From Candidatus Saccharibacteria bacterium oral taxon 488 (GTDB lineage Bacteria > Patescibacteriota > Saccharimonadia > Saccharimonadales > Saccharimonadaceae), in assembly GCA_013099015.1 (NCBI GenBank), contig CP039998.1, forward strand, positions 1 to 64,000: 64,000 bases of DNA. The letters run 5' to 3'. The position numbers were made by a program, and so were the translations under genes. The notes below the pieces were generated by a model. It did not search any database, had not been told where the DNA came from, and was given only the letters and a program-made list of their open reading frames with translations. Shown piece after piece: positions 1-9,301 of the stretch (within the stretch, counting starts at the first letter, position 1; each line of letters opens with the position of its first letter).

Positions 1-1347
1 GTGAATAGTCAAGCTATTTGGCAGGGAGTGTTGGGTGAAATTGAAGTTTCAATTCCGCCATCGTCATTTTCGACCTGGTTTAAGTCGACCGAGCTTGACA
101 TTATATCTGATAACGAAGTGGCCGTCCTGTCACCCAACCCTTTCGTGTTAACACAACTAGAAAAACGATATTATCAGCGCATCGCTGACGGTTTGAAACG
201 AAATGGCCTTGCGGTCTCGACGATTCATTTTCGACCAAAAAAGGTGGCTACTCGGAGACAACGCCTCAATCGCGATGAGCCACATTCAACTGCGACCAGT
301 CCATCAATTATTAAACAAGCTAACAAATCGACAACCAACCTCAACCCACGCTACACCTTTGACAACTTTATCGTTGGCTCGAGCAATGACCTGGCGCACG
401 CCGCCTGTCAAGCGATTGCCGCTAATCCTGGCACCAAATACAATCCGCTTTATCTCTATGGTGGTTCGGGGCTTGGTAAAACCCATTTGATGCAGGCCGT
501 TGGTAACGAGATTATTAAGCGCCAACCCTCCGCCCGCGTGTTATATACTACCACCGAGACCTTTGTGAGTGAATTCCTCGACTCAATTCGCTTCAAGAAA
601 AAAGGATTTTCCGACAAGTATCGTAACGTCGATGTCTTGATCGTTGACGATATGCAGTTTATCGCCAACAAGGAAAAAACTCAGGACGAGTTCTTCCACA
701 CCTTTAACGACCTACACCAACACGACAAGCAGATCATTATCAGCTCTGACAAGCCGCCCAAAAGTATCCCTACCCTGACCGACCGCCTGCGCAGTCGCTT
801 TGAGTGGGGTATGACGATTGACGTGCAGATGCCTGATTATGAAACTCGCTGCGCTATCGTTACTGCCAAGGCCGGCCTGAGTAATGTGGAGTTGTCCGCC
901 GATGTCGTCGAATACCTCGCCACTAATTTCAAGACCAATATCCGCGAACTTGAGGGGGCGCTCAATCAACTCCTTGCCTATGCCGAGATGCAGAACATCA
1001 CGCCTGATACCGAAACCGCCGAGGGACTGCTTGGTAATATCAAGCGCTCTCGCCCGCAACATATCACCGCCAAGCAAATTATCGACAAAACCGCTCGCCA
1101 CTTTGGTGTTGAGGTCAAGGACGTGTGTTCGCCAAAGCGCGATAAATACATCATGCAGCCACGCCAAATTGCCATGTACCTGCTGCGAAGCGAGCTCAAG
1201 ATGAGTTTTCCAAAAATCGCCCAGGAACTTGGTCGCAAAGATCATACTACCGCCATTCATTCGGTCGACAAAATTAGCAAGGAGATGCTCATCAGCGTCA
1301 ATATTCGTGAACAAATTAACGACATCCGAGACAAGCTCTATGTGTAA
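1..1347 (+). CDS. dnaA: Chromosomal replication initiator protein DnaA
   Basis: AAA+ ATPase that binds DnaA boxes at oriC and opens the duplex. The 448-residue protein has the normal order: N-terminal domain (about 1-80), short linker, AAA+ core with Walker A GGSGLGKT at 154-161 and Walker B LIVDD near 213-217, then a C-terminal helix-turn-helix with the DnaA signature DHTTAIH at 414-420. It starts with GTG at the first base of the window, so the upstream region cannot be judged. It is followed by the candidate origin and dnaN, the classical dnaA-oriC-dnaN order. The linker between domains I and III is short, as is usual for small genomes. Confidence 0.98.
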   Translation: MNSQAIWQGVLGEIEVSIPPSSFSTWFKSTELDIISDNEVAVLSPNPFVLTQLEKRYYQRIADGLKRNGLAVSTIHFRPKKVATRRQRLNRDEPHSTATSPSIIKQANKSTTNLNPRYTFDNFIVGSSNDLAHAACQAIAANPGTKYNPLYLYGGSGLGKTHLMQAVGNEIIKRQPSARVLYTTTETFVSEFLDSIRFKKKGFSDKYRNVDVLIVDDMQFIANKEKTQDEFFHTFNDLHQHDKQIIISSDKPPKSIPTLTDRLRSRFEWGMTIDVQMPDYETRCAIVTAKAGLSNVELSADVVEYLATNFKTNIRELEGALNQLLAYAEMQNITPDTETAEGLLGNIKRSRPQHITAKQIIDKTARHFGVEVKDVCSPKRDKYIMQPRQIAMYLLRSELKMSFPKIAQELGRKDHTTAIHSVDKISKEMLISVNIREQINDIRDKLYV

Positions 1348-1607
1348 AACCTGGGTAAAACGTGCGTATAACCAGCGACAAACGTGTGAACGACTATCCA
1401 CTAATCTAGTTGTTATCAAATGGGCCAAGCAGCATCACGTGGATAATCGGCGTCTTGTCCACGACACCATACCCAGCAAATCCACCGTCTTTTCCACTGA
1501 CACAATACCGCTACTACCTCTGTCTGAACACAATATTTACCCAGTTTCCACAGCGCCTATTATTACTAACCGCTGAATAAAATTAAGAAAGGATTTATAA
1601 TAAGAAT
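1348..1607. other. Candidate replication origin (oriC) between dnaA and dnaN
   Basis: A 260-base non-coding stretch between dnaA and dnaN. It carries a cluster of sequences close to the DnaA box TTATCCACA: CGTGGATAA at 1438-1446 (reverse orientation, one mismatch), and CTATCCACT (1394-1402), TTGTCCACG (1455-1463), TTTTCCACT (1490-1498) and GTTTCCACA (1544-1552), each with two mismatches. An A/T-rich stretch (about 1556-1607) precedes dnaN. No perfect box is present. Origin function is inferred from position and box clustering; a GC-skew switch would test it. Confidence 0.7.
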
Positions 1608-2708
1608 ATGAAGCTCACCGTCACCCAAGAAAACCTCGCCAAAGCCCTCGCTAGCGTTGGGCGCATCGCCGCTAGTCGTAACGAACTAGCAATACTGAAC
1701 AATATTTTACTACGAACCGATGGCTCTCGGCTGGTCGTAGCGGCAACGAATCTGGAGGTCGCTTCCACTCAGTATGTTGGCGCCAAGGTCGAGAAGCCCG
1801 GCTCGATAACTATCCCAGCCCGACTAGTGAGCGAGTTTGTCGCCAGCCTGCCAAGTGGTACGGTCGAGTTGGAGGTTAAGGATGAGCATCTACACCTGAC
1901 CGCAGACAAGTTTTCATCGGTTATCAATGGCGTCGTAGCAGACGAGTTTCCGGAGCTGCCGACAGTGGACGAGCAGACGGCGGTGCGACTGGATATGAGT
2001 ACGGATGAGCTAAAAAAGGCAGTTTCGCAAACCATTATCGCGACGTCTAGTGATGCCACGCGGGCGGTGTTAACTGGTGTGTACTGGCATACCTATAATA
2101 GTGAGTTGTATCTAGCGGCCACGGACGGTTATCGGCTAGCGGAGAAGCGGCTGATGAAGTTTGATGGCGAAATTACGGCCATCGTGCCGGCATCGACACT
2201 ACAAGAGCTATTGCGAAGCCTCGACACCGAGACGAGTGATGTGAGTTTGTTTTTTGATGAAACGCAGGTTGGGTTTCGGACGGATCATTTAGAGATCGTG
2301 AGTCGGCTGATCGACGGTAAGTTTCCCGACTATCGTCAACTGATCCCTAAACTCGCCGAGACCGATGTAGTGATTAAGAAGGCTGATTTCCTGCGCATCA
2401 CCAAGGTCGCTAGTCTATTTGCGCGCGAATCGGGTGGCGGTATTACCCTCACGGCTAGTCACGAGCAGGCGCTACTATCAATCCACTCAATCGCTTCGGA
2501 GCTTGGCGAGAATACCTCTGAGGCCAGCGCCGAGGTGTCAAGCGACGGCGAAATTACGCTTAATTCTCGCTATCTGATTGAGTCGCTCGGCGCCACTGAT
2601 GGCGAGACCGTCACCTTCTCGTTTAACGGTAAGCTGTCGCCATGCGTCATCCGCGAGCAGACCCCTACGCCAGATTGTATGCATATTGTTATGCCGTTGA
2701 AGCGCTAG
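1608..2708 (+). CDS. dnaN: DNA polymerase III sliding clamp (beta subunit)
   Basis: Ring-forming processivity clamp for DNA polymerase III. The 366-residue length matches the family, which has three similar clamp domains of about 120 residues each. The start MKLTVTQENLAKAL and the end IVMPLKR are typical of beta clamps. A weak AAGAAAGGA ribosome site lies about 15 bases before the ATG. The gene ends with TAG and overlaps by 4 bases the convergent gene on the other strand, so the two transcripts meet tail to tail. Confidence 0.97.
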   Translation: MKLTVTQENLAKALASVGRIAASRNELAILNNILLRTDGSRLVVAATNLEVASTQYVGAKVEKPGSITIPARLVSEFVASLPSGTVELEVKDEHLHLTADKFSSVINGVVADEFPELPTVDEQTAVRLDMSTDELKKAVSQTIIATSSDATRAVLTGVYWHTYNSELYLAATDGYRLAEKRLMKFDGEITAIVPASTLQELLRSLDTETSDVSLFFDETQVGFRTDHLEIVSRLIDGKFPDYRQLIPKLAETDVVIKKADFLRITKVASLFARESGGGITLTASHEQALLSIHSIASELGENTSEASAEVSSDGEITLNSRYLIESLGATDGETVTFSFNGKLSPCVIREQTPTPDCMHIVMPLKR

Positions 2709-4048
2709 AGGTCGAATGTGGCTTGGCTACCAAGCCTCGGCTCTATGGTAAAGTCAAGAATATTTTGCCCCTTCGATTCGAGGTGTTTTTTCACCTTTTG
2801 ATATTCGTCCTTTAGGGAGCCCTTTGCTATAAATAAGCTATAGCTATTATCAATGAGTTTTTGGTTGAAAATATCACGATCGAGATAAGCATTGTCACTA
2901 CGGAAGGATTTTTCAAATTGCTCAGCTGAAAAGTCTCTTTTTCTCGCGTGAAGTATGTCATAGATATTGGGTCCGTCTTTTATATACAGAACATCGTTAT
3001 TGTAAATAACATTCTCGCCGAGGACGGCATTACTAGAGACAAGGCGTCGTGGGGCGGCTTCTTTTTGAAGTTTCATATCATATTTATAAATCGTCGCCGA
3101 CATCTTTCCGTTCTCGATAACGTCAACCATAGAATTTGCACCAAAATAGAAGTGTGACGCATATGACTCCTTGAGAATAACGGACTTATTTTTAGAGTTG
3201 ACATCAATAGCCTTTATAAAATTGTGCCGTCCGTCACCATCCGTATAGAACAGCTTGCCGTCACCCATGGCCACTTGGGCATAGGCGAGGTCGGTATCAG
3301 AGTCAAAGACATCTCGCACGAGTTCAGTAACCGCTTTGGTCTTTTTGTTGTATGACTTCAGCGTGAGTTTGCTGCTTTCAAGACTTGACAAGAAATACAG
3401 TAAGTCGCCGTTTTCGTATATTACTTTTTCTTGGCTGCTGTCAGTTGTATATATTGCACGGCGAATGTTTCCATCTTGATTGATAGTCCCAAATACGGTG
3501 GCATTTGGTATCGGTAGGTCATAAAAAAATATTTGTCCAGTATTTTTATCGTAATGGAGTGGATTGGTTTTCTCGCTATATGTAAGGAGGGAGATTTTAC
3601 TACTCTTGAAGTCGAGATGCCAATAGGCGTTACTCTCAACGATATTTACCTCAGGGTTTTCACGACGCACCTTATTGAGCGCAGCATCCATATCTTGGCG
3701 GATTGAGGGGTTTGACGGTAGATTTGCAAACGTTATGATTGCCCCGCTCCTAAGCCATGTGATCGATGAAACACCAAGAAGCATATCAAAATTAACGATT
3801 TTTTGTACCTGCAACGATGATGGCGATATTTCGGCAAATGTATTACCGTTGTAATAGCGAATTCGTCCGTCACGGATAACATTATCCATGCGTATGGCGT
3901 TTTTTACTATCGGGCTAGTTAGGTTGGTTGGTGTCGTGTGAAAATATGAAAATACAAGCATAATAATACCGATTAGTGATGCAGCACATAGAACAATTAT
4001 AGTTATGTTCATAATGTCGTCTATGGTGAGTTTTTTAAAGACAATCAC
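2705..4048 (-). CDS. Membrane-anchored extracytoplasmic protein, unknown function
   Basis: A 447-residue protein with one hydrophobic segment near the N-terminus (about residues 14-34) followed by a long soluble, beta-rich part with repeated short segments such as GQIFFYDL, GDLLYFL and GKLFYTDGDG. These resemble blades of a propeller-like fold, but I do not recognise the family. The start could be at 4048 or at the in-frame ATG at 4012. It is the last gene of the secretion-type operon, 7 bases after the previous small gene, so an accessory role at the cell surface is likely. No catalytic motif is visible. Confidence 0.75.
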   Translation of the reverse strand: MIVFKKLTIDDIMNITIIVLCAASLIGIIMLVFSYFHTTPTNLTSPIVKNAIRMDNVIRDGRIRYYNGNTFAEISPSSLQVQKIVNFDMLLGVSSITWLRSGAIITFANLPSNPSIRQDMDAALNKVRRENPEVNIVESNAYWHLDFKSSKISLLTYSEKTNPLHYDKNTGQIFFYDLPIPNATVFGTINQDGNIRRAIYTTDSSQEKVIYENGDLLYFLSSLESSKLTLKSYNKKTKAVTELVRDVFDSDTDLAYAQVAMGDGKLFYTDGDGRHNFIKAIDVNSKNKSVILKESYASHFYFGANSMVDVIENGKMSATIYKYDMKLQKEAAPRRLVSSNAVLGENVIYNNDVLYIKDGPNIYDILHARKRDFSAEQFEKSFRSDNAYLDRDIFNQKLIDNSYSLFIAKGSLKDEYQKVKKHLESKGQNILDFTIEPRLGSQATFDL

Positions 4049-4055
4049 GTATTAT

Positions 4056-4484
4056 TTACCCTTTCTGTATATCAATAGTGTAATTGAATTGCTCAAGGTT
4101 TATTACTGTCAATTTGACAGTGTAGCGTATATTACTAGGCTGGAATACTATCTTAAAGTTATAGTTCTTGTTGCTTCTGTGGATACCGCCATCAATTTTT
4201 GCCCGTCGCTCGATTTTTCCGGTTTCATCGTAATGGCGTTTGTATATAGCGTTGAGAATTCGGCCTTTTATTGCCGAGATGTTGGCTTTTTGGAAGGGGT
4301 CGTCAGAGTTGGTAATTTTTAATGTACTATCGTGAACAGTGGAGTCTTCGTGCGGATCGTTAGCGCCATGGTCGCCGAGTAATCTCTGGATAGATAGGGA
4401 TAGGGTCGCTGTTGCCGTTGCAAAAAATATAAAAATAAGAACTATTTTTGCCGTGGGTGATAAATTTCTCATGAATGATATCAT
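4056..4484 (-). CDS. Small membrane-anchored protein in the T4SS-like operon
   Basis: A 142-residue protein with one N-terminal transmembrane segment (about residues 12-31) and a soluble, probably extracytoplasmic domain. Its ATG overlaps the TGA of the upstream peptidase gene as ATGA, so translation is probably coupled. Family unknown; the size and topology recall small structural subunits of secretion systems, but no VirB7- or VirB8-type motif can be claimed. There is no cysteine lipobox. Confidence 0.75.
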   Translation of the reverse strand: MISFMRNLSPTAKIVLIFIFFATATATLSLSIQRLLGDHGANDPHEDSTVHDSTLKITNSDDPFQKANISAIKGRILNAIYKRHYDETGKIERRAKIDGGIHRSNKNYNFKIVFQPSNIRYTVKLTVINLEQFNYTIDIQKG

Positions 4485-6205
4485 AGTGCTGGATTTGGAC
4501 TACTACCCTTGTCCCCTGCCTCCTTAAGCAGTTTTTGCATTAATGAGACAAATCCATCGTCTCGGTGATTCTTTTCTCCGGCTGTTCTTCCTTTTGGAGA
4601 GCCTCTGTCGATATGCAGGTGTGATGCTCCGCCCATTCCGCATGCTACACTACCGACTACCCCCATAACCTGCCCTGCCTTAAAGCGGGTACCTTTTGGA
4701 GCGTCTATGGTGGTGTGCCCATACCAATAATACCAGCCATCATCCCCCTTGAACTGAATTGATTTACATTTAGGGTCTGAGGCGGCGGCCCCTATTGTGT
4801 AAGGCTTTGTTGAGTCTATAACGCCATCAGTGATGGCAACAACTTTTGTGCCTGGTTTTGCGATGAGGTCAAAGGCTGGCGTCCCATCGTGATGGCAAGG
4901 GTTTGACGACATGCGTGGTGTACAATTGAGGTGCTTGGGATTCTTGTCGTGACCAATAATCGGCAGGGCGTACCCGCTAGAGCTTACTGCGCCACTTGCA
5001 CTATCATTTTCACACTTTTCCTCGGTTGAGCCCCCACCCCCATTAACGCCGGCTAATTTCGACTCGGCAACTGCCGCGTGAGCCATGCGCTTGGCTATCT
5101 CTGTTGCGCAACGACCTGGTAGGCACGGAACCTCAAATTTTTCTAGAAAAATCGTAACAGCCTCAACGAGAGTGGTACTAGCCTTGATGGGGTCGAGAAC
5201 GGTGCTTTTATAGGGTTTTTTGCTGTCGTTGAGCTCGTCCCATAAATAATTAACCTGCGCCACAAAATCTTTCTCGGTCATCCCGTTCTTTTTGGCGAAT
5301 TCTTGAAGGCCCGTGCGTCTATTTCCGAGCCATTGGGCAATGCCGTATGCACCGATGTGGTTTTGTAGATCCGGTTTTAGATCAAGTGTTCCTCCACCAG
5401 ACTCTTGCATAAGGTTGGCGACGATACCGAGCGCTTGATTGCGTGACAGCCCTTTGTTGAGTAAAAACTTAAATACACGCTCACCAGTGCTCGACCCGTC
5501 AGGAACAGACATCGGAATATTTGTGTTTTGCGAGGTTGTTACTGGCTGTCCGTCGAGGGGGGTCACTGGCGTATCGTCGCTAACTAGCTGCACCTTGGCA
5601 ACTCCCGTACCAACCCTAAAGTCGAGTAATTTTGCTGTTTCATACCACAGGTCAACGGCACGCACCTTACCCTCAACATTGCCACCTCCAGTACCGACGT
5701 CACCCTTTTCCATAACAATAGTCTTGCCGTTATAGGTTATTTTTAGCTTAGCCTTTGGTTTGAGCCCGCCCTTCCAGGCGTGATTAGCCGGGGTGCGCAT
5801 ATTTTCAGGAGCCTTAAGGGCGTCGGTGAGCGCCTTAAAGTCCAGACTTCTTGCGTTGCTCAGTTCAGCAAATGTCGTACGACCATTAAGTTTTCCGGTT
5901 AGCGAATTACCATTATCATCTCCGGGGTTGCGCTTGAGGTTTTTGCCGTCCCACGTGCCGCCATAAATAGAAACGCCCACCTCTACCTCCTCGCCGATAG
6001 TTGTGTAGCCCTGACTATTGGATTGTCCCGGGGTACACTGCTCGTCTTTTTTGCTCAGAAAATATATGGAATTATTCAGGTAAGATTTTTCGTCAAGCGC
6101 CGACACCGGTGATGCTGAGTTTGTTATGACGAGACAGGCTACGCTCAAAAGAATACCAAGCTGATATAGGTGTTGTCTGAGGGTGGTTTTGCGATATTTC
6201 TTCAT
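4481..6205 (-). CDS. Secreted M23 peptidase with phage-type lysozyme domain
   Basis: A 574-residue exported cell-wall hydrolase. It begins with a positively charged signal segment (about residues 1-37, ending in SALD). Residues 60-210 look like a double-psi beta-barrel (RlpA-like) module. Residues 240-360 resemble a phage tail lysozyme domain, with GLSRNQALGIVANLMQESGG and GAYGIAQWLGNR. The C-terminal part is an M23 peptidase fold with the HLHID (HxH) zinc motif; the first zinc-ligand motif is atypical, HHDGTPAFD rather than HxxxD. A GAGG ribosome site precedes ATG. The gene sits in the VirB-like operon, so it probably cuts peptidoglycan locally for the secretion channel. Whether the peptidase is active is uncertain because of the altered motif. 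Confidence 0.85.
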   Translation of the reverse strand: MKKYRKTTLRQHLYQLGILLSVACLVITNSASPVSALDEKSYLNNSIYFLSKKDEQCTPGQSNSQGYTTIGEEVEVGVSIYGGTWDGKNLKRNPGDDNGNSLTGKLNGRTTFAELSNARSLDFKALTDALKAPENMRTPANHAWKGGLKPKAKLKITYNGKTIVMEKGDVGTGGGNVEGKVRAVDLWYETAKLLDFRVGTGVAKVQLVSDDTPVTPLDGQPVTTSQNTNIPMSVPDGSSTGERVFKFLLNKGLSRNQALGIVANLMQESGGGTLDLKPDLQNHIGAYGIAQWLGNRRTGLQEFAKKNGMTEKDFVAQVNYLWDELNDSKKPYKSTVLDPIKASTTLVEAVTIFLEKFEVPCLPGRCATEIAKRMAHAAVAESKLAGVNGGGGSTEEKCENDSASGAVSSSGYALPIIGHDKNPKHLNCTPRMSSNPCHHDGTPAFDLIAKPGTKVVAITDGVIDSTKPYTIGAAASDPKCKSIQFKGDDGWYYWYGHTTIDAPKGTRFKAGQVMGVVGSVACGMGGASHLHIDRGSPKGRTAGEKNHRDDGFVSLMQKLLKEAGDKGSSPNPAL

Positions 6206-6214
6206 AGGTTGCCT

Positions 6215-9200
6215 CTAGTAACACTTATAATTATTTGGCGCTTCTTTTGGTAACACGTCCATCGGGTTAAAGGAATTCTTAAGCGATCCATATGATGGGT
6301 GGTCGTCGGAACGCGATACCACCATGTGTAGATGAACTTTTGTTGAACCTGCGACACTAAGTCTACCGGTTAGACCACCAACCCCAACTACCTGACCCGC
6401 CTTAACGGATTGACCAGCAGACACACTGTAACTCGTTAAGTGCTGATAGGTGTAGTAGATACCCTCAGGAGTTTTTATGCGCACGGCATTACCCCCTGCT
6501 CCATAGTTTTTCGCCCAAACAACCTCACCGTCGTGTGCAGCATAAACGTTTTGCACTACAGTAGAGTTCATATCCATTCCTGCGTGTACACCCAGTGATC
6601 CGACATTACGACCCCAGCATGGTCCTGGGTCAACCTTCTGATTCATCGGCCACACCCACCCGTCACGGCTTGGTGCACCACTGAGGTTTCCGCTATCATT
6701 AGACCCGGACTGCCCTGATGACTGCTCGTCTTTCTTGTTGCCGGCCTCTTCTATATAGAGATTACTCTCCTTATCGTCGGCAGCTGTTGCCAGCATTCCA
6801 CCAACGACCTTTTCAAGAGCACATGGATCAGTCTTTTTATAGGTGTGGAGTAGCTCGCCGTCTTCGAGACTGAGGCTGTCTTCCCTGGCCTTGGCGCTAG
6901 CGGCACAGTATTCTTGGGTGTAAGTACCCGGGTCGGCACTAAAGGTTGAGCTGTCGGCATAACCGTAATTTGGAATACCGAACGCCTTGAGGGTGTGTAT
7001 GTCTGCCGTACCGGCCTTTGCTTTTTTTGTGGTGCCATTAACTATAGTCGAGGGGGTATTAAGGAGGAATTGTAGCGCCGACGAGCCATTGGTTGGTATT
7101 TTTGCCAGGAGCTGATTAGCTATAGAACCCCGCAAGGATGGGTTGAATAGTTTTGCGAGCATTGGCTGTGCGTCGAATTCCTCTTTTTCTTGGCGGTTCT
7201 TGTGCTGAACAATTGACGCTAACTGTTCGTCGGATAGGGCAGCTCCGCCAGCACCATCGGTCTTACCGGACGGGTTGTCTTTGTTCTGTCCGTGCGCCAT
7301 AGATTCGTTGCTGGTTGAGTGTAGGGCGGCAGCAAGCGCCTCATAGTTTGATACACCCGATGCTCCAACCCCAAGCGATGGAAGGGGGATTATTTGACCA
7401 ATCATCCACTGGACGAGTTGCTGTAGTTTTTCTACACCAAAACTAACACCCGGAAGATGTTTGACAAGATCCCAAAGGGGGCCGGTTATTGTCGAGGTGA
7501 TGTCATCCAGCGCCTTAAAAGCTTGCCCGATGGAACTATTCCAAAAACCGGCAACTGACGCCAATCCCCTCCACCAAGGATTGTTTTTTATCGTTGTAAA
7601 ATCACGAACCATTTTATTCTCAGGACAAATTGACTCGCCCGGTGGCAGCTTGGTGTTTACCTCCTCTCCGGCTTCGTTTGTACACTTTCTTGTAATACCT
7701 TTCGACAAGCTAGCGAGCATTGGCGAAGCTGATTCTGTCGAAGGAAGCTGGAATAGCTGGAATAGCGGCGACCTTTCTGCTCCGTCAAACATTTTACTTG
7801 CAACGGCGAGAGTGTTCATATCTGCACTACCGTCCTTAATCTGATCGGCGGCAACCATTGGACTGGAGTCTTCATTAAAGGCAAATGCTGTAACCGCCTG
7901 TGTCATAGCATCGTAGAAGATAGCCTCAAGCACCCGTCCGTCAATTGCACCAACCGCCCTAAACGCCATATCAATCCAACCAACAACAGCGATTGGCCCC
8001 AGTACTTTCTTAATGAGCTCTTTTGAGATAACCTTTCCGAGTGAACCATCTACTTCGCCGTTGATAACGCTTTTTGCTGATTCGAGCGATGCCTTGCTAC
8101 CCTGGGCCTTTTTGAGTTGTGCCTCGGCTCGCTTGCGCTCTTCGGATCCCTCCTTTGATGAGTTGACCGCGTCCTCGGCCTCCTTTATTCGTTTATCAAT
8201 ATCAAAGTCTAGCTTATCAAGCAGCTGCTTACAAGTTGCGACATTTGCCCCCTGGAGGCAGCCGATGTAGGCAGTCATCCTCGTGGACACTCTACCGACA
8301 AGCCCCTTGATGATTGACGCCTTAATCTTTGCGGAGACTTCCGTCAGGTTTTTGGCTGTTTTGTCAGGGATAATATTGAAGCGCTTAATGCCATATTTAC
8401 GCATGAGAATTTTTTTTGATATATAGCGGAGGACATAATTTTTACCATGGGCCTGCTTGACCATATTATTAACAAAGCGCCTGGCCTCCTTGTGTCCACT
8501 TAGCTCTTTTGATACGTTGCGTGTGAGAGAGCTAAGATCCTTGCCGATGTTTTCTAGCGACACCGTGAAACTAGTAGCCTTGCCTCCCAAGCTCGATTTA
8601 CCGGTTGCGTTGAGGGTTGTTTTAATTTTTCTACCCTCTTTCTCGAATTTTGCGTCTAGTTGCTTGGTAAACCAGTCGGAGTATTTAGTTGATCCGAGGT
8701 GACACAACAGGCCACCACCGGCGCAAAAAACTAGGTTTTTATCACCTGGATACGCCTCTTTCATAATTCTCATAGATAGCCAGCGCGTGACAAGATACTC
8801 AAATCGCTGCTCAATGGCGTGCTCGGGGACTTTGGTCACCTTACCAATAATGGGCTCCAACAGGGAGTTGAGCTTAAATAAGTTAACGGCAAACGGTGCG
8901 GCTATACCAAACGCCCCGAGAATGAGAACGACAGCAAAGGAGGCACCCTTATTTTTTTTGAGTCTTTTCATGAAGTTTCTGCTTCTAGAAGGTGCCTTAC
9001 TCTCTTGTTGAGCCTGGGCGTCGGGATAGTTAAATTCATTCTCCAGATCGGCTAGCGTTTGAGCAGCATTGGCGCTAGTTTCTTGTTTTTTTTGCTTATC
9101 AAACTGACTATTGTCGAGGTCAAAGCCATCGTCCCTTAGTCCCGCTTCTATCTGGTCAAGCTCTGCTTGCTCACCAGCATTCAGTCGCTCCGATGAATCA

Positions 9201-9286
9201 TCATGTAGCTCAAACGGATTTGCTCGTCCATCAGCATCAGAGTCGGTCGTGGTGTCAAATCGCGGCGGTTTTGTTGCTGTTGCCAT
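6215..9286 (-). CDS. Large membrane protein with C-terminal M23 peptidase
   Basis: A 1023-residue protein. The first 110 residues are acidic and hydrophilic. A transmembrane segment follows at about 112-135, then a long helical region including a charged coiled coil (KEAEDAVNSSKEGSEERKR), a second hydrophobic stretch near 425-460, and a C-terminal M23 metallopeptidase domain (about 900-1005). Its zinc motifs are intact: HAGMD (HxxxD) and HLHM (HxH). The ribosome site GGAGG is 5 bases before ATG. It lies 15 bases downstream of virB4. Other CPR secretion loci carry similar peptidoglycan hydrolases; it probably acts as the wall-piercing subunit, comparable in role to VirB1 though not homologous. 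Confidence 0.85.
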   Translation of the reverse strand: MATATKPPRFDTTTDSDADGRANPFELHDDSSERLNAGEQAELDQIEAGLRDDGFDLDNSQFDKQKKQETSANAAQTLADLENEFNYPDAQAQQESKAPSRSRNFMKRLKKNKGASFAVVLILGAFGIAAPFAVNLFKLNSLLEPIIGKVTKVPEHAIEQRFEYLVTRWLSMRIMKEAYPGDKNLVFCAGGGLLCHLGSTKYSDWFTKQLDAKFEKEGRKIKTTLNATGKSSLGGKATSFTVSLENIGKDLSSLTRNVSKELSGHKEARRFVNNMVKQAHGKNYVLRYISKKILMRKYGIKRFNIIPDKTAKNLTEVSAKIKASIIKGLVGRVSTRMTAYIGCLQGANVATCKQLLDKLDFDIDKRIKEAEDAVNSSKEGSEERKRAEAQLKKAQGSKASLESAKSVINGEVDGSLGKVISKELIKKVLGPIAVVGWIDMAFRAVGAIDGRVLEAIFYDAMTQAVTAFAFNEDSSPMVAADQIKDGSADMNTLAVASKMFDGAERSPLFQLFQLPSTESASPMLASLSKGITRKCTNEAGEEVNTKLPPGESICPENKMVRDFTTIKNNPWWRGLASVAGFWNSSIGQAFKALDDITSTITGPLWDLVKHLPGVSFGVEKLQQLVQWMIGQIIPLPSLGVGASGVSNYEALAAALHSTSNESMAHGQNKDNPSGKTDGAGGAALSDEQLASIVQHKNRQEKEEFDAQPMLAKLFNPSLRGSIANQLLAKIPTNGSSALQFLLNTPSTIVNGTTKKAKAGTADIHTLKAFGIPNYGYADSSTFSADPGTYTQEYCAASAKAREDSLSLEDGELLHTYKKTDPCALEKVVGGMLATAADDKESNLYIEEAGNKKDEQSSGQSGSNDSGNLSGAPSRDGWVWPMNQKVDPGPCWGRNVGSLGVHAGMDMNSTVVQNVYAAHDGEVVWAKNYGAGGNAVRIKTPEGIYYTYQHLTSYSVSAGQSVKAGQVVGVGGLTGRLSVAGSTKVHLHMVVSRSDDHPSYGSLKNSFNPMDVLPKEAPNNYKCY

Positions 9287-9301
9287 ATGCCTCCAATTAT
9301 A

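Noticed and set aside
712..1428. A 238-codon open frame antisense to dnaA
   Set aside because: It lies wholly on the reverse of dnaA and its tail, has no ribosome site and no recognisable domain; it is a shadow of the conserved coding strand.
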